Positions 21,009 through 33,637 of a stretch of 64,000 nt of DNA are shown one piece after another. A model generated the notes under the pieces. It was given only the letters and a program-made list of their open reading frames with translations, ran no database searches and had not been told where the DNA came from. The stretch is from Phytophthora quininea (taxonomy: Eukaryota; Oomycota; Peronosporomycetes; Peronosporales; Peronosporaceae): positions 62,001 through 126,000 of the forward strand of contig JAAVTG010000347.1 in assembly GCA_011947345.1 (NCBI GenBank), in the 5' to 3' direction. A program made the translations under genes and the position numbers. Within the stretch, counting starts at the first letter, position 1, and each line of letters begins with the position of its first letter.

Positions 21009-21661
21009 GAAGATCCTACCGTTTTTGCTTCTTTATGGCGGCAGATCGATCTACCAATTGGCTCCGCGATTGTAACACGACAAGGCCACCTCGGACTCGG
21101 CTGCCACCAGGCTCCCGTTGTAAGAGAGGACTTTGAAGTGAGAAATGGAGGGGCCAGAACTTTTAATGCCACCCGTTTGAAAATCCCACCATGCTTTGAT
21201 AAAACGATAGTAGTTGAAGACGTGTTTTGGACCTATCAACACTAGGCGAAGCTCGCCCCGATCAGCGGAGCCTGGGGTTCAAGTGCGTCGTGAACCACCC
21301 AGCAATTGAACTCGATCCACCCGGAAGCTGTACCGTCACCTTCCTGGTTTGCACAATATCTTCAGTGTGAAGATGTCAAAGCAATCGAACCATTGTTCAT
21401 ACGAGCTTTGCGATGTATGGGCCGATCTCCCCGCGTTCTTGACGTCGGTACTGTCCAAGAAGAGCAACATACACTCGGACTTCCCGAAGGTGTGCAACTG
21501 CCTCAAAGATGCCAAGACGTTGCTATGTACTGTGGATGTCATCGCACGACGTTCGTTCGGTGGCACCGTTGACTTGGTGACTGGTAATGGAGACCTATGG
21601 TTGTCGTCCTCTTTGCGATAGAAAATGTCCACTTTATCCCGTTCGCCTTTTCCAAGGGGCG
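21009..21661. other. Intergenic, with an unassigned open frame
   Basis: An open frame on plus (21349-21621) and another on minus (21336-21632) overlap here; neither shows a recognisable motif. A short stretch near 21208-21225 (agtagttgaagacgtg) is a diverged relative of the dispersed repeat at 874-919. I treat the interval as non-coding. Confidence 0.4.
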
Positions 21662-23243
21662 ATGGTGCTGCTCTTCGCGGCGGACGATAAGTTCGAGGAC
21701 GTGATTAAAGCTCTGGAGGAGCGAGGGTGGCGACGTCTGCCCTACGTTGGCATCCCCAAGTTCGACCTCAAGTGGACCAACTACTCCAAGGTGGCGTGGG
21801 CCCTCGTCAAGCCCCAGCAGATCGTCAACCACTTCCAGAATGCCATCCTGTTCTCGCGCAAAGACCTCTTCACTGAGCTGCTGTATGCTCACGCTGGAGA
21901 GATCGACCAAGGGCAAACAGTGGTGGATAAGTGTTTCCCTCGTTCGTTCGACTGGAGTGAGGATCGAGAATTGCTGAAGAAGTGCTTTCTGTACAGCCAA
22001 GCGGTCGGCGTGCTCAAAAGTAGTTTGAGAAGCAAAACTGATGAAGTACAGCTGAAGGTTGCTACGGACTTGGTGAAGGCTGTTCTTGCAGATGGGGCTG
22101 CGTTTCAAGGCTGTAGAGATAGCTTTGCCATCGGTGAGGACGACGCGGTGGAAGTCTCAGAGGCATTGGCGTTAGCATCAAGAGGGAATGCTGTAGTATC
22201 TGTGGATGACAAGGTCAGGAGAGAGGTGGGAGGCCTCTTGCAGCAGCTGCAACAGCGTGACCCGCAGTTCTCCGCTATCGACAAGGCTGGCAGCAACGTG
22301 TGGATCTGCAAGCCGTCCAATTTGTCCCAAGGGCGAGGGATTGCACTGTGCAGCTCCCTGCGCGAACTAATAGAAATCACGGGAGAACAAGACGCCGGTA
22401 GTGGACAATACGAAGAAGCTTCATCTACTCGGTGGATTGTGCAAAAGTATATCGAGAGACCGCTGCTGCTTCAAAATGGCCGTAAGTTTGACATCCGCCA
22501 GTGGGTGCTCCTCACCGAACTCGAACCCAAGCCGGTAGCGTTTTGGTTCTTCAGGAGCTACTTGCGCTTCTGCTCTCGACCTTTCGACTTGTCGCGACTG
22601 CAAGATCGCTTTACGCACCTCAGCAATTACTCCGTCCAGCAACATTTTGTACCAGACGTCGAGTCGAAGCAAGCTACACGTACTGACGATTTCGAGCCGA
22701 TGTGGTCGTCGGAGCAGCTTCAAGACTTCCTCAGGTTTGCGTGTCTTCAGCATAATCGTCCTCACTGGCAACTAAATTCTTCTTCCCATACACATAGGCA
22801 ACAAACGCACGACAGAGACGTCTGGACAGAGTCCATTTTACCACAGATGCAGAGCACTGCCAGACTTGCTTTGGCTGCGGTTCTTCCAAAGCTCAAAGTT
22901 GTCGGGGTGAGTGCACATGCAAACGTTGTCTGATGTTCATCGTATAACGATTTCTTTTTCAGAAAGGATTCGAGTGGCTTGGTTTTGACTTTCTTGTGGA
23001 TGAGAATTACCACGTTTGGCTGCTGGAAGTGAATGTAAGTCCCGATGTAAGTCACAGCACCAGCGTCACCGCCGAGTTAGCACCAAAAGCAACGGTTGAT
23101 ACCTTAAACCGTACGTACATGTACAATTTGTTTTGTTGAAAATTGCGACCAGTATTATATGACTGCACTGCTGTGTTGCTGAAGTGGTGCTGGACGACAA
23201 GAGCTCTCCTGATAACGGGTGGCTTCCATTCTCCCTAGACTAG
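21662..23243 (+). CDS. Tubulin tyrosine ligase-like enzyme (TTLL, glycylase-like group)
   Basis: TTLL enzymes add amino acids to tubulin tails using an ATP-grasp fold. Exons are 21662-22906, 22963-23110 and 23185-23243, with introns of 56 and 74 bp. ATP-grasp motifs: NVWICKPSNLSQGRGIALC, RWIVQKYIERPLLL, GRKFDIRQWVLLT, THLSNYSVQ and the metal-binding LGFDFLVDENYHVWLLEVN followed by SPDVSHST. The KFDIRQW and VSPD.S.ST patterns are closest to the TTLL3/8/10 branch, though subgroup choice is uncertain. The ATG at 21662 gives MVLLFAADDKFEDVIKAL. The 3' end lies 35 bases from the convergent CCDC22 gene. It probably acts on flagellar tubulin. Confidence 0.87.
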
Positions 23244-23278
23244 GTTTTCCGAATCGATTGAATCTTGCCAGCTTGGCG

Positions 23279-25353
23279 TCAAGCACTACGCGCCCGTAGT
23301 TCATTGAGTAACGTTCCATTCTCGAGACGAATACTCTCAAGGTCAGCAAGCACCTTGTCCAAGTGACTGGTACTATCCCGAGCTTCGAGCTGAGAGATCC
23401 AGTTCTGGAGATCGCGAGTCATGTTTTCTTTTTGCCAACGTCTCCAACGACTCCGATCAATTCGTCAAATAGCTCGCGCACCAGTGCAAACTTTCGGTAG
23501 CACTCTACATAGGCGTCTGCTTTGCCACTGCTAGAGGTTTTGCTCTTGCTGGCAGCGCTGTAAAGTTTTTCCTCGGCCACAGCTTCGGTTCGCTTAAGCT
23601 TTTCTGAAGCAGCGTTCATCTGCTTTTGGAGGCCCTTAATATCCTCTAAAATCTTTGTGATATCCTGTTTCTGCTTGTGAACCTGCTTGATGATGTCCAT
23701 GATCCGCGATGTGTACATATTGCGCGTCATGGGTCCTTCCCCGTCAGTAGTAGAGTCCGTTTTCTTGGCCAGTTTGGCAAGTTGCCGTTCCTGGACCTTC
23801 TCGAGAGCTCGCACACTCTCAATCTTGGAATGAACGACACCTGTAAGCTCCAACATGTCGGATCGAAACGACTTCATTTCCCGAACGAGCTGTCGACACC
23901 GAGCCTTGCGGTTTGACTTTTGAGCTTCTAGTTGGCTCAGCTCCTTCAGTAATGGATCACGAGCAAGTTCCATCTCCTGGGCTATCTTTGCTTTCTTTTC
24001 AGAGTTTGCCTGGCAAATCGCTTCCAGTTTTGCGATGTTTGCCTGGGCTTGCGGTAGCATTGCAACGAGTTGCTTTTGTCGTGCGAGCTGCTTTTGCATT
24101 GCCTGACCAGTGGTTTGAGTTTCAAGGACGTGTTGTTCGATCTCATGCAGCTCCGCTTGCTCACGTTGCAGCACTGTCTGCATTGCAGCAATGCGACGCT
24201 CAGTATCGTCCACTTGCTGTTGCACCCGCTCAAATGTATCTTCCTCATTCTGTTCCGGAGGCTTGTCTCCACTTGCGGCAATACTTTCGTGCACTCCACT
24301 TGACCCAGCAGACTCTGTTACTGTGCTAGAGCTCGGAACATCACCGCTGATGGTAGCAAGAGACGACGTTACTTCTGGACGTGAGCTGGTCGAGAACGCC
24401 TGGACCTTAGTTGTGGCAAAAGCATCATCCTCTGTCTCTGCATCTTGTGGGTGCAAAAACCTTCCCGCAGCATCAGTTTTAGGGGCCACCGACGATGCTT
24501 TCAACGCTGCTTGGTCAGTACCGTCTTCGGATAATTCTTGCTGCACTTCCTCGAACTCTTCCTCGTGTAGGACCATGGTAGACCCTCGTTTCGCGACTGC
24601 TAGCGCTTCCAAAAGCGATGTCGCTTTCACTGAGTCGCTGGGAAACCCCTCAAACATGCTCTGACTTGACTTTCCGTGTATCCACGGCAGTTCGACTGCT
24701 GCTGTCCGCAAAGGAAGTCGCTGATACCCTTTCAGCCCGTCCACGTCTCGGTTTTTAAGCAGATAAAGCGACTTCTCTCGTTTCCAGGAACAGAAAGCGT
24801 TGGCCAACTGCTCGTCGCTGAGATCGAATGTCGACGCGTCTCCAACTACCGCCAAAGTCTCGGAATTGTTTTCGTCCTCACTGTCTGCATCCAGACGAGA
24901 CCTGGGCAGCTTCCCCACTAGCCACGACAGAATATCCCTCGTCTCCTTCTCACTGGGGTATAGGAAGTGATTGTATCCACAGTCTCCTGCATAGCCCAGC
25001 TCCTGTAAAAAAGGTGATAACGAGGTAGTACAGTAAATATTGTTTAAATAAAAGAATACCTTGAGGATGTTTGCCAGTTGCGAGCCCACGCGATGTCGTG
25101 CAGCGACGCCTTTAATAGCAGTTGTCGTTGAAGGCAGAGCAAACGTCGTGGCGTCTTCTAATTGTGCTAGGAACTTGACGACGACAGTGATGAAGGCATC
25201 CGACGTCAAGTTGGCCACGGACCAGGAGGAAGGTGCTTCGTCTTGTATCCTACGAACCAGTGCACGAAGACATGTGAGAAAGGTATCGGTCGATAAAGAT
25301 ACACCATGCGCTTCTAACAAGCCGTCTACTTCCCCACCAGACGTACCAGCCAT
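23279..25353 (-). CDS. CCDC22: CCDC22 homologue, Commander/CCC complex subunit
   Basis: CCDC22 with CCDC93 and COMMD proteins recycles endosomal cargo. The N-terminus is an NN-CH-like calponin-homology domain ending in GYNHFLYPSEKETRDILSWL, the family hallmark. A 57-bp intron (25003-25059) has no stop and keeps frame, so it can be mistaken for coding sequence. The C-terminal coiled coil contains RNMYTSRIMDIIKQVHKQKQ, ILEDIKGLQKQMNAAS and YRKFALVRELFDELIG. One A is missing at 23424-23427; restoring it adds NMTRDLQNWISQLEARD and ADLESIRLENGTLLNELRA. These match the end of CCDC22. The product is about 672 residues (human 627). Confidence 0.9.
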
Positions 25354-25594
25354 TCTGCTTCAGCGCCGACAAGATGAACGCATCCGCTTCCGCCATTTTT
25401 CTTAAAGATTCCGATAATTAAGTGCGCATCATCGATTAAGTTCGCATTACTTGGATGCTATCATTTCAGTACACGGCCTTTCCTTTGGATTGCGACGCTT
25501 CAAGATCGCTGAAACGTGCGTGCAGTTCTGGGCCCCATAATTCACCATAGGCGCCTCCTTCTCGCTCGAGATCAACCCCAGCAAGGGCGTCGTC

Positions 25595-26782
25595 ATGGCT
25601 GAGCAGCTGCAGAGCGAGCCGATGGAGGAGCCGCAAGTCCTGGAGCCAGCGACAAAGTCCCAGGAAGCTCAGGACACTGTGTCACAAGAGAAGACCAAGA
25701 TCGACGACGCGCTGAACGAGCTCTCGCTGGATGTAGCGAGCTCCAAAATGCACGACATGGTCCAGCAGTACAGTCCCCAACAGGCCCAGGAGATGGAGAC
25801 GGAGCTGCAGCAGCTGAAGGTGCGATTGGAGGCGCAAGAGCAGATGACGCAGCAACTGATCGAGAGGGAGCACGAGCGAGAGGCTGAGGCCGAGTACATG
25901 AAGAAGAGCGTGCTGTCTCTGCAGCAGGACCTCATCCGCCTCATGAACATTGTGGAGCAGCAGATGCAGATCCCAGCGACCATGTCCATGATGCCCATGC
26001 AGATGCACTACGCCCCCATGGTGGTGGGGGCCAATGGGGAGGTGGCTTACTACGGGACGTCGCCCAGAGCGATGGAGTATGCAGCCAGAGCATACGCAGA
26101 GTCGGCTGCAGTGTCTCCTGCTGGGTCTCTCGGGAAGCGTCCAGCCGGTAGCGGAGATCTGAACGTGCATCACGTTCACGTGCAGCTCCCAGACGCCGTG
26201 GCAGCTCTCGTGTCGCCCGCTGGTGACGGGAATATTCTCCTCAAAGAGTCCATGTCGCCCTGCAAACGTGCCAAGATTTCACCCGGCTCCACTTCTGCAA
26301 TCAACTCAGCGAACGGCAAGAACAGCAAGCGCCAGTGGAGCGAGGAGGAAGACATCGCACTGGGGATCGCTGTCCGCAGCACAGGCGCCAACGACTGGTC
26401 CGCCATTGCGAAGCTGCTGCCTGGTCGATGTGGCAAACAGTGTCGAGAGCGTTGGGTGAACCACCTGAACCCAGACGTCATCAAGGAGGCCTGGACGGAG
26501 GAAGAGGACGAGATCATCTTCAAGACACGCGACAGGATCGGCAACCGCTGGGCGGATATCGCTCGCCTACTGCCCGGACGAACGGACAACGCCATCAAGA
26601 ACCGGTACTACTCGACCATGCGGCGTCGTGACCGCCAGAGGAGCAAGAGCCGCTCGATCGACTCGATGTCGGAGAACTCGGACCTCGCTCAAGCTGACGA
26701 AAAGTCTCCGTTGAGCTCTCCGGCATCATCCGAGACGGAACTGCGGCGTGCAATCGAAGCGGATGAAATGAACGACATGTAG
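25595..26782 (+). CDS. R2R3-type MYB transcription factor
   Basis: An intact single-exon gene of 395 residues. A coiled coil lies near residues 60-115, followed by a Met- and Gln-rich stretch. Two MYB repeats lie near 244-345: [19 protein letters not shown]...W with [13 protein letters not shown], then [20 protein letters not shown] with [18 protein letters not shown]. The spaced tryptophans are present in both. The tail is Ser rich and acidic. A nuclear DNA-binding role is well supported; target genes are unknown. The start ATG is 242 bases from the divergent CCDC22 start. Confidence 0.93.
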   Translation: MAEQLQSEPMEEPQVLEPATKSQEAQDTVSQEKTKIDDALNELSLDVASSKMHDMVQQYSPQQAQEMETELQQLKVRLEAQEQMTQQLIEREHEREAEAEYMKKSVLSLQQDLIRLMNIVEQQMQIPATMSMMPMQMHYAPMVVGANGEVAYYGTSPRAMEYAARAYAESAAVSPAGSLGKRPAGSGDLNVHHVHVQLPDAVAALVSPAGDGNILLKESMSPCKRAKISPGSTSAINSANGKNSKRQWSEEEDIALGIAVRSTGANDWSAIAKLLPGRCGKQCRERWVNHLNPDVIKEAWTEEEDEIIFKTRDRIGNRWADIARLLPGRTDNAIKNRYYSTMRRRDRQRSKSRSIDSMSENSDLAQADEKSPLSSPASSETELRRAIEADEMNDM

Positions 26783-26840
26783 GAGCAAGACAGACAGTGC
26801 GTGTACCTCGTGGTGCGAAGAGCAGCATCAAATAAACTGA

Positions 26841-28291
<1,451 letters not shown>

Positions 28292-28930
28292 AAGGCAACA
28301 AATGACATCGAACTGAATAGATATACAAGCCACCATTGGTACTCGTGGCCGAGGCGAAACTCTACCCATCGAGCGCGCAGAGCTACCTCGAACATGTTGA
28401 TCAAAATCGTTTCATGGAGATATTCTGGAGGCAGTTCTGCGCCACCAGGAAGTCCAAGTACACGTCTGGTGTCGAGTGCAACGATATGCTGCTGCCGCTG
28501 TCTTTCTAGGTTCTCGAAGCTGAAAGCGTGTCGGTCGGCATGGCGATTCAACGGAGGATTGAGATTGCCCCACATCGTACAGCTCGCAGAACCAGCGATT
28601 CAAATCCGTCGACATCTTGACACAGAAGACGTACTCGATGCCAGGACGTTGGCGGTACGCTGACAGCTTCGCATAGATCGATTCCCATCGCTGGAAATAC
28701 AGGACTTCGATAACCACGGTCAGCCAGCCGTTAAGATCCACACCTTGCGGAACTTGAATTCCAAGACGAGTTGACGGTGGACAGAATGATCCTTGGGCCG
28801 CCTGGAACTGCTGGCCCAAACAGTGTTGCGCTACCAATATGGCTGAGGATCGAAGATGGAAGAAACCGCGATTTAATGTACTTGGCGGCAGCTTCATGTT
28901 GAGGCGAGACTAGGTACCCCACCAACCACA
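28292..28930 (-). pseudogene. Decayed unrecognised gene or repeat-encoded protein
   Basis: On the minus strand three successive frames give protein-like text: a start with GYLVSPQHEAAAKYIKSR, then GVDLNGWLTVVIEVLYFQ and GIEYVFCVKMSTDLNRWF, then ERQRQQHIVALDTRRVL and GLPGGAELPPEYLHETILI. The frames are joined by shifts and there is no clear start or stop. The layout could be a small nuclease-like protein, but I see no decisive motif. It directly abuts a dispersed repeat at 28921, suggesting it belongs to that element or was carried by it. Confidence 0.4.
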
Positions 28931-29171
28931 CTCGTTCCAGAGTATAGATCGGAGCCGAAGACTTTGAGGCAAAGAGTCCAATTCGGCCACGCGGTTCCAG
29001 GCCGCCAACGTTGCACCCTCCTCGACGAGAACGTCTTATTTATCGAGGCTTCTGACATGAAGAGCACCGAGGTGAAGCGATGCCATCGCGCGCTGCAGTC
29101 GGTTCATTGTCGTCGTCCGAATGAACCAGAGCCATCGTCGCTCAGTGGTTGAAGTCGTCTTCTGTCACGAC
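28921..29171 (+). repeat. Dispersed repeat, copy B (diverged)
   Basis: Colinear with 60887-61175 in the same orientation, with shared islands: ccacactc, cgttccag, cggagcc, gtccaattc, gcggttcca, gcgatgcca and ttgaagtcgtctt. Many substitutions and small indels separate the copies. No coding potential is evident. Confidence 0.7.
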
Positions 29172-29400
29172 TTTTATTGAACGTCTTCTTTTTCGTCATT
29201 GTAATGTATGTTGATATCAAGCGATGCCAGTGCTCAGTGTCCTGTAAACGTGCTGCTCGATCGGCATCGGTCGTTTTCGCTTGGCAAAAGGGCAGTTGGA
29301 AAACCACTATTTTTGAGGAATCGCTAGACGACTCCAGTCTGCAAACCATCTCCGCGGCTGCAGCTTTCGACTGCAAAGAGGATCGACTACAGTAGTTGCA

Positions 29401-30850
29401 ATGGTGTCGGAGAGGAAGCTTCGTCGGAAGGAGGAGAAGAAAGGACTTTGTGACGATACGGAGGAGTCGACGAATGCGGAGGTCGTTGCTACTGACACCG
29501 AAGATACTTTAGCTACGACTACGGTTGAAAATGAAGCAGCCTCCGATGAAATCACGTACTCGCCGCCCAAAGAAGCGAGGAGGAAGAGAAACAAGAAAGA
29601 GGTCGTAACCCCCATCTCAGAACTGCCATCCAAGCAGAAATCCAAGACTAAGTCGCCTCGAAAGAAAAAGAAGCGGCAAGATGATGAAGACGACACTGCG
29701 CCAGTCGAATTCCGCGTGAATGGGGTTATCGTGGATCGAGATGTGAAGGGAGGAGCGAAGCAGAACTGGCAAGGCGTGTATATGCTGCTTTTCAGGAGCA
29801 GTACGCCGCTGGGTCAGAAAGTCGCCTTCTTCATCATTGGCGTCGTCATCGTGAGCGTATCCGTTGGTAAGTGGAGGAGAGCTCATAATTTCTCGAGCCA
29901 TTCGACTCTGATGACTTTTGTTTGTGACTGCAGCCGTCCTGGATAGTGTGAAAACCATTCGGAGCGCCATCGGAGACTACCTGCTAGTGATGGAGCACGC
30001 CTTCACCATCTTTTTCACTGTCGAGTACATCTTGCGAATTATCTGCCTGCGCAAGCCGAGCAAGTACATCTTCAGTCTGTTGGGCTTCATCGACATTTGC
30101 GCGCTCGTGCCGTCGTACGTGGGCTACATCTTTCCAGAAGCTCGCCCTCTGTTGCATTTAGCCGTGTTGCGGATCTTTCGAGTCATGCGAGTTTTTCGAC
30201 TGATGCGGCTCGCTCGGTTCGTGGACGCCAGTGCTGCACTAACCGACAATATCGAGACGAACCGAAGGAACATCGCCGTGTTCCTCGTGGCGCTGTTCAC
30301 GGTCATTCTGGTCATCGGGTGCGCCATGTATCTCATCGAAGGCGACCAACAGTTCTCCAACATCCCTATCAGTCTCTACTGGACTGTAGTGACCATCACC
30401 ACGGTCGGCTACGGCGACATCTCCCCGCACACAATCGTCGGTCGGATGCTCGCTACGTTGGTCATGTTCGTGGGTTATGGAATCATCGCGAGTCCGACGT
30501 TGCTCAGTGCACCACCGGCAGCTCCAGCCATCTCGGATGTGGTCGACTGTCCGAAGTGCACGAAGTTGGTCGAGTGTGTCAAGTGCTTCCAGAAGTTCCA
30601 TCAGGAAAGCGCCAACTTTTGCTGCATGTGCTCTGCGCCACTCCGTCAGCAGGAAGTCAAAGCCCCAAGGGTGCGGTCGGAAGAGCGAAGACGTGGGCCG
30701 AGAGTGCCGATCGAGGAACAAAAGATGCTGCCGTCCATGGAGCAGAAAATGCTACCGTCGATGGAGCAGCCTGCAGCTTCCAGTGAGCTACCAATCGAGG
30801 AGATTAAACTGGCAGAGCCCGTCGTCGTGAGCGTTGGCGGTTCGGTCTAA
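29401..30850 (+). CDS. Voltage-gated K+ channel, bacterial-type Kv with C-terminal zinc ribbon
   Basis: Two exons, 29401-29866 and 29934-30850 (67-bp intron), 460 residues. A highly charged N-terminal tail of about 110 residues precedes six spans. The voltage sensor S4 is LRIFRVMRVFRLMRLARF, with arginines every third position. The pore helix and filter read SLYWTVVTITTVGYGDISP. S6 is LATLVMFVGYGIIASPT. The tail carries CPKC, CVKC and CCMC pairs spaced as a double zinc ribbon, then a duplicated KMLPSMEQ. TVGYGD predicts K+ selectivity. The S6 GYGIIA.PT motif and terminal zinc ribbon are typical of bacterial Kv proteins rather than animal or plant channels. Confidence 0.88.
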
Positions 30851-30950
30851 GGTAACCAGGGCTTGAAACAAGTCGTATGAAGGCTACCGGTAGTCGGTGC
30901 AGTCGTATGAATTTTATTGAGATGAACGACTCTGAAAGTACGGGTTTTGG

Positions 30951-33637
30951 TTATGGAGCGAGCATGACAGGGTCCTCTTCGGTCCGCAGCGTTGTTAGAG
31001 ACGAACCCAAGTTGATGACGCCGACCAACTTGCTTAGTCGCACAACGTAGACTTTGGTCCACGAGTACATCGCTGCCATTTTGTGGACTCGATACAAATT
31101 CACGTCCTCGCCGACCTGTTGGAAATGCCAAGAAACATTGGTTGCTCTGACATAGCAGAAAGAGAAGTGTTCTCAACTGAGTTCGACGCACCTGTGGTGG
31201 GTAACTCTCGACGGGGACGGTTGTGAACGCGTATTCCCGGAATGGCGGCCCCAACTCCAGCTGAAATGAAAACCACAATTATCAGCACCCGAAAGCATTT
31301 TGTTAATGCTACAGGTTGGGCTTACAGGGCTCGCGAGGGAGCTGGCATCTTTGGGCTGGAAATCCACGAGTGCGTAGTTTTGAACTGTAGCGGTCTGCTT
31401 CTTGTCGATATCGAGGATCTTTGACACAAGCTTTTGCACTTTCAGCGAGACATTCGGGTCGTTAGCGTCAGGCACCTGCGAATACCGTTAGCTTTTCAAA
31501 ACGATTCCGTTCACAGGTTAAAAGGAAAAAAGTCACACTTGTTTGCGGTGAGCTGCAAGAAATCGAGCGACGCCAATTTCCAGGTCAAACCGTCGAATGC
31601 AGCCCTGAAACAAAAAGTTAGCTATGTATCGCGTACCATATAAAAAAAGGTTTATCCTTACGACGAGATTCTGCGTCTCTTCTCCGTCGCAAATAGGGAA
31701 GTACTCTTCTGTTTTGTGGGTGTTCTGCCACGCAAGTTTACGTTTGTGTGAGTTATACAACACAAACTTTGTCCAGAGTACATCCAGCACTTACCAGAGC
31801 TTGGATGGCTTGTTCGTAGGTCGTCTCCTTCGTGAAACTGATTGCAATCGGGCTCATGTAGTCCTGCGCAATTTTCTGGCTCAAAACATGCTCGTTCAAG
31901 TCGTAGCAAACGGAGTGAAGCCCCGCCCAGCCAGCCAAAATGTCGTATATCGACGGAGAGATGGCGCCGCTTACAAAATATGCAACCGTGCAGGCAGTCA
32001 TAACGGGCACCATGTGACTCAGCTGAGAGGTGAGTTCAAAGAAAATGACAGCCGTAGACACCGTTTGAGTTGCTGAAGCAGCAAAGCACGCAGCCCCCAC
32101 AACGGCATACGTAGCTGGAGATTGCGTTGGGTTCCAATACCGCATGAGCGTTTCTCCGTAGAGTCGACCGATGGCAGCGCCGATCGTGAACAGAGGACCA
32201 AAACTCCCATCGAGATCGGCGCTCCACACGGCAAGAGGGAAATCAAAAACTTAATCACCACATAGGCGAAGAGCGTGACTTGCGGGTACTCGGAAAGCTG
32301 CGTCCACTGACGGAAAGACAAGTCTTGGTCCCGGAACATTTCGTTGACTATCTGTCGATCCGAGATGCGCATGATCTTGATCGGGTAGGCCAAAATCGCC
32401 GTAGTGAGGCAGATGGAGATGATGTGAACAGTGCGGCGCTTGAAGGACGGCTTATTCAGGCCCAACTTCTGGAACATCTTCGTCTGCACTGCTCGCATCA
32501 ACACCGCCATCTTGCAGAAAATACCAGCACCAATCTGCTCGAAGCAACGAAAAGTTAGTGCAAGACGATCGGTTTTTAAGAAGTTGTGACTTACACCAGT
32601 GATGACTCCCAGCAACACGAAGGCGAAAATCTCAATGTCCATGTCGAAGCCTGCAAATGTGGTCCGCTCGAAGAGAACGTCGCGCTTGATGAATGAGATG
32701 ACGTTGAACACCAGAATACAGATTGACGAGCAGATAATTCCTTCCCAGAGGCACTTGATCTCGTAGTACTTTGCAGTGACCTCGATACTGAAGAGAAGAC
32801 CACCAAGAGGAGCACCGAAATTTGCAGTCGTGCCACATGCCACAGCTACAGCACAAAAGTTAGTCTCATTCAGTATCTGTCGTCTTTTACAGCCGGCCTA
32901 CCTGCTCGGATGAAGTTGTAGTTCTCCTGGCCAAAGTTGACGCGACGGAACAGCGCCAACTTGCCCAGAAGAAAGCCGATCATTGCCATTAAGTGGGTGA
33001 AGGGACCGGCACGACCAATTGACAGCCCCGACCCGGAGGCGACGACCGTGCTGACCGACTTTGCCACGAGCGTTCGGAATGATAACATATCTCCAGGGTT
33101 TTGGTACACGCCAGCAAACAGAGCACGCATGACGGGGATACCGGAGCCGTCGGAGGCTGGCGAGATGAACCAACCGCAGCAGGTCGCAATCATCGCTAAC
33201 GTGATACACCAGATCAAGTAGCACAAGAACCCCCAGAAGGAATCCGTTCCAGCAGATTCGATGATCAAGCGACGGAACTTGAACAGCGTCCGCACCCAGT
33301 TGTCGACCAGCAGGCTGGAGAATACTTAGCGAGGGTGGTTCAGAGAGCAATGACCATTTGACTTACCCGTAGATGGCAGCCAAGGACCCGAGGAGCACCA
33401 GAAACAGCCACGTGATCGGAGAATTCGGCAGCTGCTTGCAGAGTCGAAGCGATCGCACGCAAAGCTGCCGCATCGTCAACTCTACCAGCGGTCGTTCGCC
33501 CTTCAGCAGTTTGTCGAAATGCTCGGGCGTCAGTGCTCGGATCCAGACATCTACACAAGGACGCAGATGTATTAGCCGGGATGATCGCAAACAAAGCAGT
33601 AGTCATCCGTACCATAGTTTCCCTGCATGCTTGCCAT
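30951..33637 (-). CDS. CLC-family chloride channel with CBS domains
   Basis: Ten exons: 33613-33637, 33368-33550 region (33367-33550), 32902-33314, 32595-32845, 31795-32534, 31662-31724, 31539-31604, 31326-31475, 31192-31260 and 30951-31115. The product is about 708 residues. CLC signatures are GSGIPVMRALF, GRAGPFTHL, FGAPLGGLLFSIEV and FGPLFTIGAAIGRLYGE, followed by two CBS domains (YMSPIAISFTKETTYEQAI; HKMAAMYSWTKVYVV). The intron at 32535-32594 is 60 bp, in frame and free of stops. One base is missing from the run at 32200-32203, exactly in GVFGPLF. The start MASMQGNYDVWIRALT comes from a tiny first exon. The gating glutamate is replaced (GRAGP). Membrane compartment is unknown. Confidence 0.9.

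Noticed and set aside
25003..25059. Extra residues VFFYLNNIYCTTSLSPFLQ in CCDC22
   Set aside because: The segment has GT and AG ends and a T-rich 3' part, and CCDC22 homologues continue directly across it, so it is an intron.
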